A stretch of DNA of 64,000 bases from Nemopilema nomurai (GCA_003864495.1 ML133387.1:2548781-2612780); one strand, 5' to 3'; shown: positions 1 through 12,822, numbered from the stretch's first letter. The notes: generated by a model from the letters alone, not told the origin. Translations and numbers: made by a program.

Positions 1-1964
1 GCAACCTGTGGTGTACTTGGTTCAGCTCTTAGACGCGTATTTTGCAAGATATGAGTGGTTTTCGAACTTGCCCCGTTTTCGCAAAACGCCAAGGCTATAG
101 CTTGCAAAATGGTCAAAACTGATGGAAAATTCCGAACTTCTTTTCTACCAGTGTCTTGTAGAGCAGATCAAAAGCAACCTGTGGTGTACTTGGTTCAGCT
201 CTTAGACGCGTATTTTGGAAGATATGAGTGGTTTTCGAACTTGCCCCGTTTGCGCAAAACGCCAAGGCTATAGCCTTGCAAAATGGTCAAAACTGATGGA
301 AAATTCCGAACTTCTTTTCTACCAGTGTCTTGTAGAGCAGATCAAAAGCAACCTGTGGTGTACTTGGTTCAGCTCTTAGACGCGTATTTTGCAAGATATG
401 AGTGGTTTTCGAACTTGCCCCGTTTTGCGCAAAACGCCAAGGCTATAGCCTTGCAAAATTGGTCAAAACTGATGGAAAATTCCGAACTTCTTTTCTACCA
501 GTGTCTTGTAGAGCAGATCAAAAGCAACCTGTGGGTGTACTTGGTTCAGCTCTTAGACGCGTATTTTGCAAGATATGAGTGGTTTTCGAACTTGCCCCGT
601 TTTCGCAAAACGCCAAGGCTATAGCCTTGCAAAATTGGTCAAAACTGATGGAAAATTCCGAACTTCTTTTCTACCAGTGTCTTGTAGAGCAGATCAAAAG
701 CAACCTGTGGTGTACTTGGTTCAGCTCTTAGACGCGTATTTTGCAAGATATGAGTGGTTTTCGAACTTGCCCCGTTTTGCGCAAAACGCCAAGGCTATAG
801 CCTTGCAAAATTGGTCAAAACTGATGGAAAATTCCGAACTTCTTTTCTACCAGTGTCTTGTAGAGCAGATCAAAAGCAACCTGTGGGTGTACTTGGTTCA
901 GCTCTTAAGACGCGTATTTTGCAAGATATGAGTGGTTTTCGAACTTGCCCCGTTTTGCGCAAAACGCCAAGGCTATAGCCTTGCAAAATTGGTCAAAACT
1001 GATGGAAAATTCCGAACTTCTTTTCTACCAGTGTCTTGTAGAGCAGATCAAAAGCAACCTGTGGTGTACTTGGTTCAGCTCTTAGACGCGTATTTTGCAA
1101 GATATGAGTGGTTTTCGAACTTGCCCCGTTTGCGCAAAACGCCAAGGCTATAGCCTTGCAAAATTGGTCAAAACTGATGGAAAATTCCGAACTTCTTTTC
1201 TACCAGTGTCTTGTAGAGCAGATCAAAAGCAACCTGTGGTGTACTTGGTTCAGCTCTAGACGCGTATTTTGCAAGATATGAGTGGTTTTCGAACTTGCCC
1301 CGTTTGCGCAAAACGCCAAGGCTATAGCCTTGCAAAATTGGTCAAAACTGATGGAAAATTCCGAACTTCTTTTCTACCAGTGTCTTGTAGAGCAGATCAA
1401 AAGCAACCTGTGGTGTACTTGGTTCAGCTCTTAGACGCGTATTTTGGAAGATATGAGTGGTTTTCGAACTTGCCCCGTTTTCGCAAAACGCCAAGGCTAT
1501 AGCCTTGCAAAATGGTCAAAACTGATGGAAAATTCCGAACTTCTTTTCTACCAGTGTCTTGTAGAGCAGATCAAAAGCAACCTGTGGTGTACTTGGTTCA
1601 GCTCTTAGACGCGTATTTTGGAAGATATGAGTGGTTTTCGAACTTGCCCCGTTTTCGCAAAACGCCAAGGCTATAGCCTTGCAAAATGGTCAAAACTGAT
1701 GGAAAATTCCGAACTTCTTTTCTACCAGTGTCTTGTAGAGCAGATCAAAAGCAACCTGTGGTGTACTTGGTTCAGCTCTAGACGCGTATTTTGCAAGATA
1801 TGAGTGGTTTTCGAACTTGCCCCGTTTTGCGCAAAACGCCAAGGCTATAGCCTTGCAAAATTGGTCAAAACTGATGGAAAATTCCGAACTTCTTTTCTAC
1901 CAGTGTCTTGTAGAGCAGATCAAAAGCAACCTGTGGTGTACTTGGTTCAGCTCTAGACGCGTAT

Positions 1965-2055
1965 TTTGGAAGATATGAGTGGTTTTCGAATTGCCCCGTT
2001 TTGCGCAAAACGCAACCTTGTGGACTTGGTTCAGGTTCTTAGACGCTATTTTGGA
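1965..2055. repeat. Truncated satellite unit
   Basis: One unit lost its middle: the sequence passes from the first palindrome (TTTTGCGCAAAACGC) straight to a variant of the unit end (AACCTTGTGGACTTGG), dropping the AAGGCTATAGCCTT palindrome and about 85 bp after it. It also carries private substitutions (CAGGTTCTTAGACGCTATT). Neighbouring units are full length. The junction lies where two similar strings, AAAACGC and AAAAGC, could have paired. Confidence 0.85.
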
Positions 2056-5000
2056 AGATATGAGTGGTTTTCGAACTTGCCCCGTTTGCGCAAAACGCCA
2101 AGGCTATAGCCTTGCAAAAATGGTCAAAACTGATGGAAAATTCCGAACTTCTTTTCTACCAGTGTCTTGTAGAGCAGATCAAAAGCAACCTGTGGGTGTA
2201 CTTGGTTCAGCTCTTAGACGCGTATTTTGGAAGATATGAGTGGTTTTCGAACTTGCCCCGTTTTGCGCAAAACGCCAAGGCTATAGCCTTGCAAAATTGG
2301 TCAAAACTGATGGAAAATTCCGAACTTCTTTTCTACCAGTGTCTTGTAGAGCAGATCAAAAGCAACCTGTGGTGTACTTGGTTCAGCTCTTAGACGCGTA
2401 TTTTGGAAGATATGAGTGGTTTTCGAACTTGCCCCGTTTTACGCAAAACGCCAAGGCTATAGCCTTGCAAAATTGGTCAAAACTGATGGAAAATTCCGAA
2501 CTTCTTTTCTACCAGTGTCTTGTAGAGCAGATCAAAAGCAACCTGTGGTGTACTTGGTTCAGCTCTTAGACGCGTATTTTGCAAGATATGAGTGGTTTTC
2601 GAACTTGCCCCGTTTTCGCAAAACGCCAAGGCTATAGCCTTGCAAAATTGGTCAAAACTGATGGAAAATTCCGAACTTCTTTTCTACCAGTGTCTTGTAG
2701 AGCAGATCAAAAGCAACCTGTGGTGTACTTGGTTCAGCTCTAGACGCGTATTTTGGAAGATATGAGTGGTTTTCGAACTTGCCCCGTTTGCGCAAAACGC
2801 CAAGGCTATAGCCTTGCAAAATTGGTCAAAACTGATGGAAAATTCCGAACTTCTTTTCTACCAGTGTCTTGTAGAGCAGATCAAAAGCAACCTGTGGTGT
2901 ACTTGGTTCAGCTCTTAGACGCGTATTTTGCAAGATATGAGTGGTTTTCGAACTTGCCCCGTTTTGCGCAAAACGCCAAGGCTATAGCCTTGCAAAATTG
3001 GTCAAAACTGATGGAAAATTCCGAACTTCTTTTCTACCAGTGTCTTGTAGAGCAGATCAAAAGCAACCTGTGGGTACTTGGTTCAGCTCTTAGACGCGTA
3101 TTTTGCAAGATATGAGTGGTTTTCGAACTTGCCCCGTTTTCGCAAAACGCCAAGGCTATAGCCTTGCAAAATGGTCAAAACTGATGGAAAATTCCGAACT
3201 TCTTTTCTACCAGTGTCTTGTAGAGCAGATCAAAAGCAACCTGTGGTGTACTTGGTTCAGCTCTAGACGCGTATTTTGCAAGATATGAGTGGTTTTCGAA
3301 CTTGCCCCGTTTTCGCAAAACGCCAAGGCTATAGCCTTGCAAAATTGGTCAAAACTGATGGAAAATTCCGAACTTCTTTTCTACCAGTGTCTTGTAGAGC
3401 AGATCAAAAGCAACCTGTGGTGTACTTGGTTCAGCTCTTAGACGCGTATTTTGGATATGAGTGGTTTTCGAACTTGCCCCGTTTTGCGCAAAACGCCAAG
3501 GCTATAGCCTTGCAAAATTGGTCAAAACTGATGGAAAATTCCGAACTTCTTTTCTACCAGTGTCTTGTAGAGCAGATCAAAAGCAACCTGTGGTGTACTT
3601 GATTCAGCTCTTAAGACGCGTATTTTGCAAGATATGAGTGGTTTTCGAACTTGCCCCGTTTTACGCAAAACGCCAAGGCTATAGCCTTGCAAAATTGGTC
3701 AAAACTGATGGAAAATTCCGAACTTCTTTTCTACCAGTGTCTTGTAGAGCAGATCAAAAGCAACCTGTGGTGTACTTGGTTCAGCTCTTAACGCGTATTT
3801 TGCAAGATATGAGTGGTTTTCGAACTTGCCCCGTTTTCGCAAAACGCCAAGGCTATAGCCTTGCAAAATTGGTCAAAACTGATGGAAAATTCCGAACTTC
3901 TTTTCTACCAGTGTCTTGTAGAGCAGATCAAAAGCAACCTGTGGTGTACTTGGTTCAGCTCTTAGACGCGTATTTTGGAAGATATGAGTGGTTTTCGAAC
4001 TTGCCCCGTTTTGCGCAAAACGCCAAGGCTATAGCCTTGCAAAATTGGTCAAAACTGATGGAAAATTCCAACTTCTTTTCTACCAGTGTCTTGTAGAGCA
4101 GATCAAAAGCAACCTGTGGTGTACTTGGTTCAGCTCTTAGACGCGTATTTTGCAAGATATGAGTGGTTTTCGAACTTGCCCCGTTTTGCGCAAAACGCCA
4201 AGGCTATAGCCTTGCAAAATTGGTCAAAACTGATGGAAAATTCCGAACTTCTTTTCTACCAGTGTCTTGTAGAGCAGATCAAAAGCAACCTGTGGGTGTA
4301 CTTGGTTCAGCTCTTAGACGCGTATTTTGCAAGATATGAGTGGTTTTCGAACTTGCCCCGTTTTGCAAAACGCCAAGGCTATAGCCTTGCAAAATTGGTC
4401 AAAACTGATGGAAAATTCCAACTTCTTTTCTACCAGTGTCTTGTAGAGCAGATCAAAAGCAACCTGTGGTGTACTTGGTTCAGCTCTTAACGCGTATTTT
4501 GCAAGATATGAGTGGTTTTCGAACTTGCCCCGTTTTGCAAAACGCCAAGGCTATAGCCTTGCAAAATTGGTCAAAACTGATGGAAAATTCCGAACTTCTT
4601 TTCTACCAGTGTCTTGTAGAGCAGATCAAAAGCAACCTGTGGGTGTACTTGGTTCAGCTCTTAAGACGCGTATTTTGGAAGATATGAGTGGTTTTCGAAC
4701 TTGCCCCGTTTTGCGCAAAACGCCAAGGCTATAGCCTTGCAAAATTGGTCAAAACTGATGGAAAATTCCGAACTTCTTTTCTACCAGTGTCTTGTAGAGC
4801 AGATCAAAAGCAACCTGTGGTGTACTTGGTTCAGCTCTTAGACGCGTATTTTGGAAGATATGAGTGGTTTTCGAACTTGCCCGTTTTGCGCAAAACGCCA
4901 AGGCTATAGCCTTGCAAAATTGGTCAAAACTGATGGAAAATTCCGAACTTCTTTTCTACCAGTGTCTTGTAGAGCAGATCAAAAGCAACCTGTGGTGTAC

Positions 5001-8000
5001 TTGGTTCAGCTCTTAAGACGCGTATTTTCAAGATATGAGTGGTTTTCGAACTTGCCCCGTTTTGCGCAAAACGCCAAGGCTATAGCCTTGCAAAATTGGT
5101 CAAAACTGATGGAAAATTCCGAACTTCTTTTCTACCAGTGTCTTGTAGAGCAGATCAAAAGCAACCTGTGGGTGTACTTGGTTCAGCTCTTAGACGCGTA
5201 TTTTGCAAGATATGAGTGGTTTTCGAACTTGCCCCGTTTTGCGCAAAACGCCAAGGCTATAGCCTTGCAAAATTGGTCAAAACTGATGGAAAATTCCGAA
5301 CTTCTTTTCTACCAGTGTCTTGTAGAGCAGATCAAAAGCAACCTGTGGGTGTACTTGGTTCAGCTCTTAGACGCGTATTTTGCAAGATATGAGTGGTTTT
5401 CGAACTTGCCCCGTTTTGCGCAAAACGCCAAGGCTATAGCCTTGCAAAATTGGTCAAAACTGATGGAAAATTCCGAACTTCTTTTCTACCAGTGTCTTGT
5501 AGAGCAGATCAAAAGCAACCTGTGGTGTACTTGGTTCAGCTCTTAAGACGCGTATTTTCAAGATATGAGTGGTTTTCGAACTTGCCCCGTTTTGCGCAAA
5601 ACGCCAAGGCTATAGCCTTGCAAAATTGGTCAAAACTGATGGAAAATTCCGAACTTCTTTTCTACCAGTGTCTTGTAGAGCAGATCAAAAGCAACCTGTG
5701 GTGTACTTGGTTCAGCTCTTAGACGCGTATTTTGCAAGATATGAGTGGTTTTCGAACTTGCCCCGTTTTCGCAAAACGCCAAGGCTATAGCCTTGCAAAA
5801 TTGGTCAAAACTGATGGAAAATTCCGAACTTCTTTTCTACCAGTGTCTTGTAGAGCAGATCAAAAGCAACCTGTGGTGTACTTGGTTCAGCTCTTAACGC
5901 GTATTTTGGAAGATATGAGTGGTTTTCGAACTTGCCCCGTTTCGCAAAACGCCAAGGCTATAGCCTTGCAAAATTGGTCAAAACTGATGGAAAATTCCGA
6001 ACTTCTTTTCTACCAGTGTCTTGTAGAGCAGATCAAAAGCAACCTGTGGGTACTTGGTTCAGCTCTTAGACGCGTATTTTGGAAGATATGAGTGGTTTTC
6101 GAACTTGCCCCGTTTTGCGCAAAACGCCAAGGCTATAGCCTTGCAAAATTGGTCAAAACTGATGAAAATTCCGAACTTCTTTTCTACCAGTGTCTTGTAG
6201 AGCAGATCAAAAGCAACCTGTGGTGTACTTGGTTCAGCTCTAAGACGCGTATTTTGCAAGATATGAGTGGTTTTCGAACTTGCCCGTTTTGCGCAAAACG
6301 CCAAGGCTATAGCCTTGCAAAATTGGTCAAAACTGATGGAAAATTCCGAACTTCTTTTCTACCAGTGTCTTGTAGAGCAGATCAAAAGCAACCTGTGGTG
6401 TACTTGGTTCAGCTCTTAGACGCGTATTTTGAAGATATGAGTGGTTTTCGAACTTGCCCCGTTTTCGCAAAACGCCAAGGCTATAGCCTTGCAAAATTGG
6501 TCAAAACTGATGGAAAATTCCGAACTTCTTTTCTACCAGTGTCTTGTAGAGCAGATCAAAAGCAACCTGTGGTGTACTTGGTTCAGCTCTTAAACGCGTA
6601 TTTTGCAAGATATGAGTGGTTTTCGAACTTGCCCCGTTTTACGCAAAACGCCAAGGCTATAGCCTTGCAAAATTGGTCAAAACTGATGGAAAATTCCGAA
6701 CTTCCTTTTTACCAGTGTCTTGTAGAGCAGATCAAAAGCAACCTGTGGTGTACTTGGTTCAGCTCTTAGACGCGTATTTTGGAAGATATGAGTGGTTTTC
6801 GAACTTGCCCCGTTTTGCGCAAAACGCCAAGGCTATAGCCTTGCAAAATTGGTCAAAACTGATGGAAAATTCCGAACTTCTTTTCTACCAGTGTCTTGTA
6901 GAGCAGATCAAAAGCAACCTGTGGTGTACTTGGTTCAGCTCTAGACGCGTATTTTGGAAGATATGAGTGGTTTTCGAATTGCCCCGTTTTGCGCAAAACG
7001 CCAAGGCTATAGCCTTGCAAAATGGTCAAAACTGATGGAAAATTCCGAACTTCTTTTCTACCAGTGTCTTGTAGAGCAGATCAAAAGCAACCTGTGGGTG
7101 TACTTGGTTCAGCTCTTAAGACGCGTATTTTGCAAGATATGAGTGGTTTTCGAACTTGCCCCGTTTTGCGCAAAACGCCAAGGCTATAGCCTTGCAAAAT
7201 TGGTCAAAACTGATGGAAAATTCCGAACTTCTTTTCTACCAGTGTCTTGTAGAGCAGATCAAAAGCAACCTGTGGTGTACTTGGTTCAGCTCTAAGACGC
7301 GTATTTTGGAAGATATGAGTGGTTTTCGAACTTGCCCCGTTTTACGCAAAACGCCAAGGCTATAGCCTTGCAAAATTGGTCAAAACTGATGGAAAATTCC
7401 GACTTCTTTTCTACCAGTGTCTTGTAGAGCAGATCAAAGCAACCTGTGGTGTACTTGGTTCAGCTCTTAACGCGTATTTTGCAAGATATGAGTGGTTTTC
7501 GAACTTGCCCCGTTTTCGCAAAACGCCAAGGCTATAGCCTTGCAAAATTGGTCAAAACTGATGGAAAATTCCGACTTCTTTTCTACCAGTGTCTTGTAGA
7601 GCAGATCAAGCAACCTGTGGTGTACTTGGTTCAGCTCTTAGACGCGTATTTTGCAAGATATGAGTGGTTTTCGAACTTGCCCCGTTTTGCGCAAAACGCC
7701 AAGGCTATAGCCTTGCAAAAATGGTCAAAACTGATGGAAAATTCCGAACTTCTTTTCTACCAGTGTCTTGTAGAGCAGATCAAAAGCAACCTGTGGTGTA
7801 CTTGGTTCAGCTCTTAGACGCGTATTTTGCAAGATATGAGTGGTTTTCGAACTTGCCCCGTTTTGCGCAAAACGCCAAGGCTATAGCCTTGCAAAATTGG
7901 TCAAAACTGATGGAAAATTCCGAACTTCTTTTCTACCAGTGTCTTGTAGAGCAGATCAAAAGCAACCTGTGGGTGTACTTGGTTCAGCTCTTAGACGCGT

Positions 8001-10185
8001 ATTTTGCAAGATATGAGTGGTTTTCGAACTTGCCCCGTTTTACGCAAAACGCCAAGGCTATAGCCTTGCAAAATTGGTCAAAACTGATGGAAAATTCCGA
8101 ACTTCTTTTCTACCAGTGTCTTGTAGAGCAGATCAAAAGCAACCTGTGGGTACTTGGTTCAGCTCTAGACGCGTATTTTGCAAGATATGAGTGGTTTTCG
8201 AACTTGCCCCGTTTTCGCAAAACGCCAAGGCTATAGCCTTGCAAAATTGGTCAAAACTGATGGAAAATTCCGAACTTCTTTTCTACCAGTGTCTTGTAGA
8301 GCAGATCAAAAGCAACCTGTGGTGTACTTGGTTCAGCTCTTAGACGCGTATTTTGAAGATATGAGTGGTTTTCGAACTTGCCCCGTTTTACGCAAAACGC
8401 CAAGGCTATAGCCTTGCAAAATTGGTCAAAACTGATGGAAAATTCCGAACTTCTTTTCTACCAGTGTCTTGTAGAGCAGATCAAAAGCAACCTGTGGTGT
8501 ACTTGGTTCAGCTCTTAGACGCGTATTTTGCAAGATATGAGTGGTTTTCGAACTTGCCCCGTTTTACGCAAAACGCCAAGGCTATAGCCTTGCAAAATTG
8601 GTCAAAACTGATGGAAAATTCCGACCTTCTTTTCTACCAGTGTCTTGTAGAGCAGATCAAAAGCAACCTGTGGTGTACTTGGTTCAGCTCTTAGACGCGT
8701 ATTTTGCAAGATATGAGTGGTTTTCGAACTTGCCCCGTTTTCGCAAAACGCCAAGGCTATAGCCTTGCAAAATTGGTCAAAACTGATGGAAAATTCCGAA
8801 CTTCTTTTCTACCAGTGTCTTGTAGAGCAGATCAAAAGCAACCTGTGGGTGTACTTGGTTCAGCTCTTAGACGCGTATTTTGCAAGATATGAGTGGTTTT
8901 CGAACTTGCCCCGTTTTGCGCAAAACGCCAAGGCTATAGCCTTGCAAAATTGGTCAAAACTGATGGAAAATTCCGAACTTCTTTTCTACCAGTGTCTTGT
9001 AGAGCAGATCAAAAGCAACCTGTGGTGTACTTGGTTCAGCTCTTAGACGCGTATTTTGGATATGAGTGGTTTTCGAACTTGCCCCGTTTTGCGCAAAACG
9101 CCAAGGCTATAGCCTTGCAAAATTGGTCAAAACTGATGGAAAATTCCGAACTTCTTTTCTACCAGTGTCTTGTAGAGCAGATCAAAAGCAACCTGTGGTG
9201 TACTTGGTTCAGCTCTTAGACGCGTATTTTGCAAGATATGAGTGGTTTTCGAACTTGCCCCGTTTGCGCAAAACGCCAAGGCTATAGCCTTGCAAAAATG
9301 GTCAAAACTGATGGAAAATTCCGAACTTCTTTTCTACCAGTGTCTTGTAGAGCAGATCAAAAGCAACCTGTGGTGTACTTGGTTCAGCTCTTAGACGCGT
9401 ATTTTGCAAGATATGAGTGGTTTTCGAACTTGCCCCGTTTTGCGCAAAACGCCAAGGCTATAGCCTTGCAAAATTGGTCAAAACTGATGGAAAATTCCGA
9501 ACTTCTTTTCTACCAGTGTCTTGTAGAGCAGATCAAAAGCAACCTGTGGTGTACTTGGTTCAGCTCTAGACGCGTATTTTGCAAGATATGAGTGGTTTTC
9601 GAACTTGCCCCGTTTTACGCAAAACGCCAAGGCTATAGCCTTGCAAAATTGGTCAAAACTGATGGAAAATTCCGAACTTCTTTTCTACCAGTGTCTTGTA
9701 GAGCAGATCAAAAGCAACCTGGTGTACTTGGTTCAGCTCTTAGACGCGTATTTTGCAAGATATGAGTGGTTTTCGAACTTGCCCCGTTTTACGCAAAACG
9801 CCAAGGCTATAGCCTTGCAAAATTGGTCAAAACTGATGGAAAATTCCGAACTTCTTTTCTACCAGTGTCTTGTAGAGCAGATCAAAAGCAACCTGTGGTG
9901 TACTTGGTTCAGCTCTTAGACGCGTATTTTGCAAGATATGAGTGGTTTTCGAACTTGCCCCGTTTTACGCAAAACGCCAAGGCTATAGCCTTGCAAAATT
10001 GGTCAAAACTGATGGAAAATTCCCAACTTCTTTTCTACCAGTGTCTTGTAGAGCAGATCAAAAGCAACCTGTGGGTGTACTTGGTTCAGCTCTTAGACGC
10101 GTATTTTGCAAGATATGAGTGGTTTTCGAACTTGCCCCGTTTTGCGCAAAACGCCAAGGCTACAGCCTTGCAAAATTGTTCATAA

Positions 10186-10545
10186 CTGATGCAAAATTCA
10201 AAACTTCTTTTCTACCAGTGTCTTGTAGAGCAGATCAAAAGCAACCTTTGGGTGTACTTGGTTCAGCCCTTAGACCTGTATTTTACAAGATATGAGTGGT
10301 TTTCGAAGTTTCCCCGTCTTACACAAAACGCCAAGTCTATAGCCTTGCAAAATTGATCAAAGCTGATGGAAAATTCCGTCCTTTTTTTCTACCATTTTCT
10401 TGTAGAGCAGTACAAGGGAAACCTGTTGGTGTACTTTGTTTAGCTTTTAGATGTATATTTGCCAGATATAAGTTGTTTTCGAGGTTGCCCCGATTTACAC
10501 AAAAGGCCAAGGCTACAGCCTTGCCAAAATGACCAATTTTCGACC
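10186..10545. repeat. Decayed satellite edge units
   Basis: The last two to three units at the right edge are still alignable but carry many substitutions (for example TTCATAACTGATGC, TTACAAGATATG, TTAGATGTATATTTGCC), unlike the almost substitution-free interior. The array ends near 10,545, after a last copy of the CCAAGGCTACAGCCTTGCC palindrome region. This is the usual picture of a satellite boundary, where edge units escape homogenisation. Confidence 0.9.
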
Positions 10546-12460
10546 ATTTTTTTACAAATAAATAGCCTGAATGTTATGTACTATCAAATGTAAGTATTTT
10601 AAAGTACTGCACTTGACTATATTCCCCATATTCCGCAAGAATTAGCCGGCAGAGAATGCGTCAGTTTTAAAACAACAAATTTTTGACCTACTCTACAAGC
10701 CTATAGCCTCGTCAAAGTAGCCGGTATTCATCAATTTATTTTTCTTGGTTATGAAGCTATATTTAACGGTATTTTCTTAATAACCTACTGATGACTCACT
10801 TGTTTGAATAATATGTTCAATAATACGTGCAAGAACTGTTGAGATCACCTTTTCCAAACAAAAGTTCACTCTAGGGAGAGATACAAAATTTAATTAAGTA
10901 CAAACATACAAGAATATAAAGTTAACTCTTCAAATTTCACATGAAACTTAAGAGTTTCATGGCTATTCGGTAGAACATGAGCAAGAGCAAGAAGCTGTTT
11001 ATTTATCCTTTTGATAAATAAATATACATTCTATATTGCAATTTCTAATGTAGTAAATACGATTGTTGCCTAACATGGATGAAATGTTTTCACTTGCTTT
11101 TTTGTTCAGTGAACATTTGAAAAATCTGTTCAACAACACTTGCAAGAAACTGTTCGGATCACCTCTACCTATCAAAATTTCAATCTATATTAGAAAATTA
11201 ATTAAGTACAAACATACAAGAATCTAAAGTTAACTCTCAAATTTCACATAGAAACAGGACATTTTTTTTTAATTAAACGGGACATTTTTAAGTCCTGTGG
11301 ACTGCTCAAAGTTTTCTTAGATGTGCATACTTCTACGTTGTAATGTCAAAATAGCGGCCTATCTCACTTCACGATCATAGTTGAACAAGGGTGAAGCAGT
11401 GTGACTTCCAAATGTTCAGGGATCACCCTTATATTAGGCTAATGATGGAATGCGCAAATATTCCTGCAGAATTGTTCACAACAGCATTTACTACGCTCAA
11501 TCAAAACCTCTATAGAAATCTTTCAGCCACAGAAAAAACAACCAACCGGATAGGCCTACACGTAGTAACACAAAAACGTAAAACTTAATTAGCCAACTAA
11601 ACTGGAAGTGAATTATGAAATGTGAATAGTCTTCAAACGTCAAAGTAAAATTTAGTATCAAACCTTGAGCTTTCGTCGAAGTTCAAAACCCTTGCCGCCA
11701 TGTTCTTTCATAACAGTACTCAACGCATGGGGAAAACAGACACTGCCGGGAGATCCTCCTCCTCCACAGAGGCTGCCCGACGCAGCAAGAGCAAGGTATT
11801 GTTTTAGAACAACAATTTATAGGGAAAATGTACTTGTGCGTTTTGAAGTAAAAATCGAATAATTTAAGTTTGTGTCATAATTGCTGGATTGCTGAATAAA
11901 TATCTATTCAACCTGTGAACCATTGGAAGGTTGTAAAGTTTAGACAAATGCGCAATGCAGTTTTTGGCAGTTTGGAAGGGAAAACCCCTGGCTTCCCTTT
12001 TGCACTTGCGAGTCACTTCATCGTTCGTGAAAGGAGACTCAAGGTCGTTGCGAAAGACTTTAAGAGCCCCTTCAAAATAATCTGCTACAAAGCAAATGAG
12101 AGAAGAACTCGATAAAAGAAGGAAACAAATGATAACAATTTTATCTTCATATTACCGATAACTCTATACTGGAAACAATAAAAACAAGAAATGCACATTC
12201 AAGCATGGATGTACATAAACTGAAACACTTGCTTTTGTGACAAACAATTTCTCTGAATTGCAAAACAGACCCACCAAACGAAATCATCTAGACTTCATCT
12301 AGGAATTAGACTTGCTATGATACAAATATGCACTAAACAGCGAACTAGCAGTAGCGGATGCCAGTGTCTAATTGCGCACGGCGAGTCTTCGAAGGCATTT
12401 GATCCAGTATCCTGAGATTCACTGGCAACAAAGACCGAAAACTTGCAGCTCGTGCAAACG
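10546..12460. other. Intergenic DNA with a duplicated segment
   Basis: AT-rich DNA between the satellite edge and the receptor gene's 3' end. Two diverged copies of about 130 bp (10,812-10,945 and 11,127-11,256) lie in direct orientation 308 bp apart; both contain TTAATTAAGTACAAACATAC followed by AAGAAT and end in TCAAATTTCACAT. No convincing gene was seen. A 38-base minus-strand stretch at 11,664-11,701 looks like a short first exon (see findings). Confidence 0.7.
10812..11256. repeat. Diverged direct duplication, 308-bp offset
   Basis: The copies at 10,812-10,945 and 11,127-11,256 share long identical runs: GTTCAA, TGCAAGAA, GATCACCT, TTAATTAAGTACAAACATAC, AAAGTTAACTCT and CAAATTTCACAT. 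Small indels and substitutions separate them. The segment between the copies is not recognisably duplicated. Confidence 0.75.
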
Positions 12461-12462
12461 TC

Positions 12463-12468
12463 TTTATT
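12463..12468 (-). terminator. Poly(A) signal AATAAA of the receptor gene
   Basis: The minus strand reads GTAAATAAAGACG here, a canonical AATAAA, about 215 bases past the TAA stop at 12,682. It is the first canonical signal I found past the stop, so it is the likely 3' end of the receptor mRNA. This is inferred from position only. Confidence 0.5.
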
Positions 12469-12681
12469 TACATTCTTACACCTCTAGTCCCTTTGTAGAT
12501 TCATGGCCACACACCATAAAACACAGCCAATACGTCCTTTGGGGCCCTTCGCGTTATTGACCACCACTGAGAAGGGATTTATGGTAAGGCTTCAGGCTTG
12601 CTAGTGAAACTATCTGCACTCGACGGTGGCTATTTCTGTACTCTGAGTTGTACAATGACGCCTCACTTGGGGTCAGGGCTC

Positions 12682-12822
12682 TTAGCTTTCAATCTGGAAA
12701 AAATTGGATGCACAGTATTGTAGTGATCTTAACAAAGAAGAGTAGTGGTTGGGCAAATCTGGCCTAGAAATAGGGATAATTATTTGAACCGGTTTAATGA
12801 ATGCTCCAGCTTTAGGTGGAGA
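12682..12822 (-). CDS. aGPCR exon 32: C-terminal exon
   Basis: After a TTGTTATTCAAG acceptor, a phase-0 reading of 46 residues, SPPKAGAFIKPVQI then SRPDLPNHYSSLLRSLQY, ends at TAA (12,682). An alternative acceptor, CCCTATTTCTAG, inside the exon would give a phase that does not fit. A poly(A) signal lies about 215 bases on. The last residues do not form an obvious PDZ-binding end. Confidence 0.72.
   Translation of the reverse strand, partial: SPPKAGAFIKPVQIIIPISRPDLPNHYSSLLRSLQYCASNFFQIES

Larger units (their letters stand above)
1..10545. repeat. Tandem satellite array, unit about 176 bp
   Basis: A head-to-tail array of roughly 58 near-identical units plus two or three decayed ones fills the left sixth of the window and continues past its left edge. 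Unit length is usually 173-178 bp, set by one- or two-base insertions and deletions at a few fixed spots (the GTGGTGTAC/GTGGGTGTAC stretch, CTCTTAGACGCG, TTTTGCGCAAAACG, GCAAAATTGG, GCAAGATATG). Each unit carries two adjacent 14-bp palindromes, GTTTTGCGCAAAAC and AAGGCTATAGCCTT, three bases apart, and an ACGCGT site. Both strands show long open frames, but they arise because one short unit happens to lack stops; indels break them constantly and no splice or start context is conserved. I read it as satellite DNA, not coding. I saw no CENP-B-box-like motif. Confidence 0.97.

Noticed and set aside
55..10185. Dozens of overlapping open frames of 60-230 codons with repeated protein motifs across the satellite
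   Set aside because: They are frame-shifted readings of one 176-bp non-coding unit; indels change frame every few units, similar frames exist on the opposite strand, and no stable start or splice signals exist.
1..10545. Regular repeat considered as a CRISPR array
   Set aside because: Units are directly adjacent, about 176 bp long, with no unique spacers, and the context is eukaryotic.
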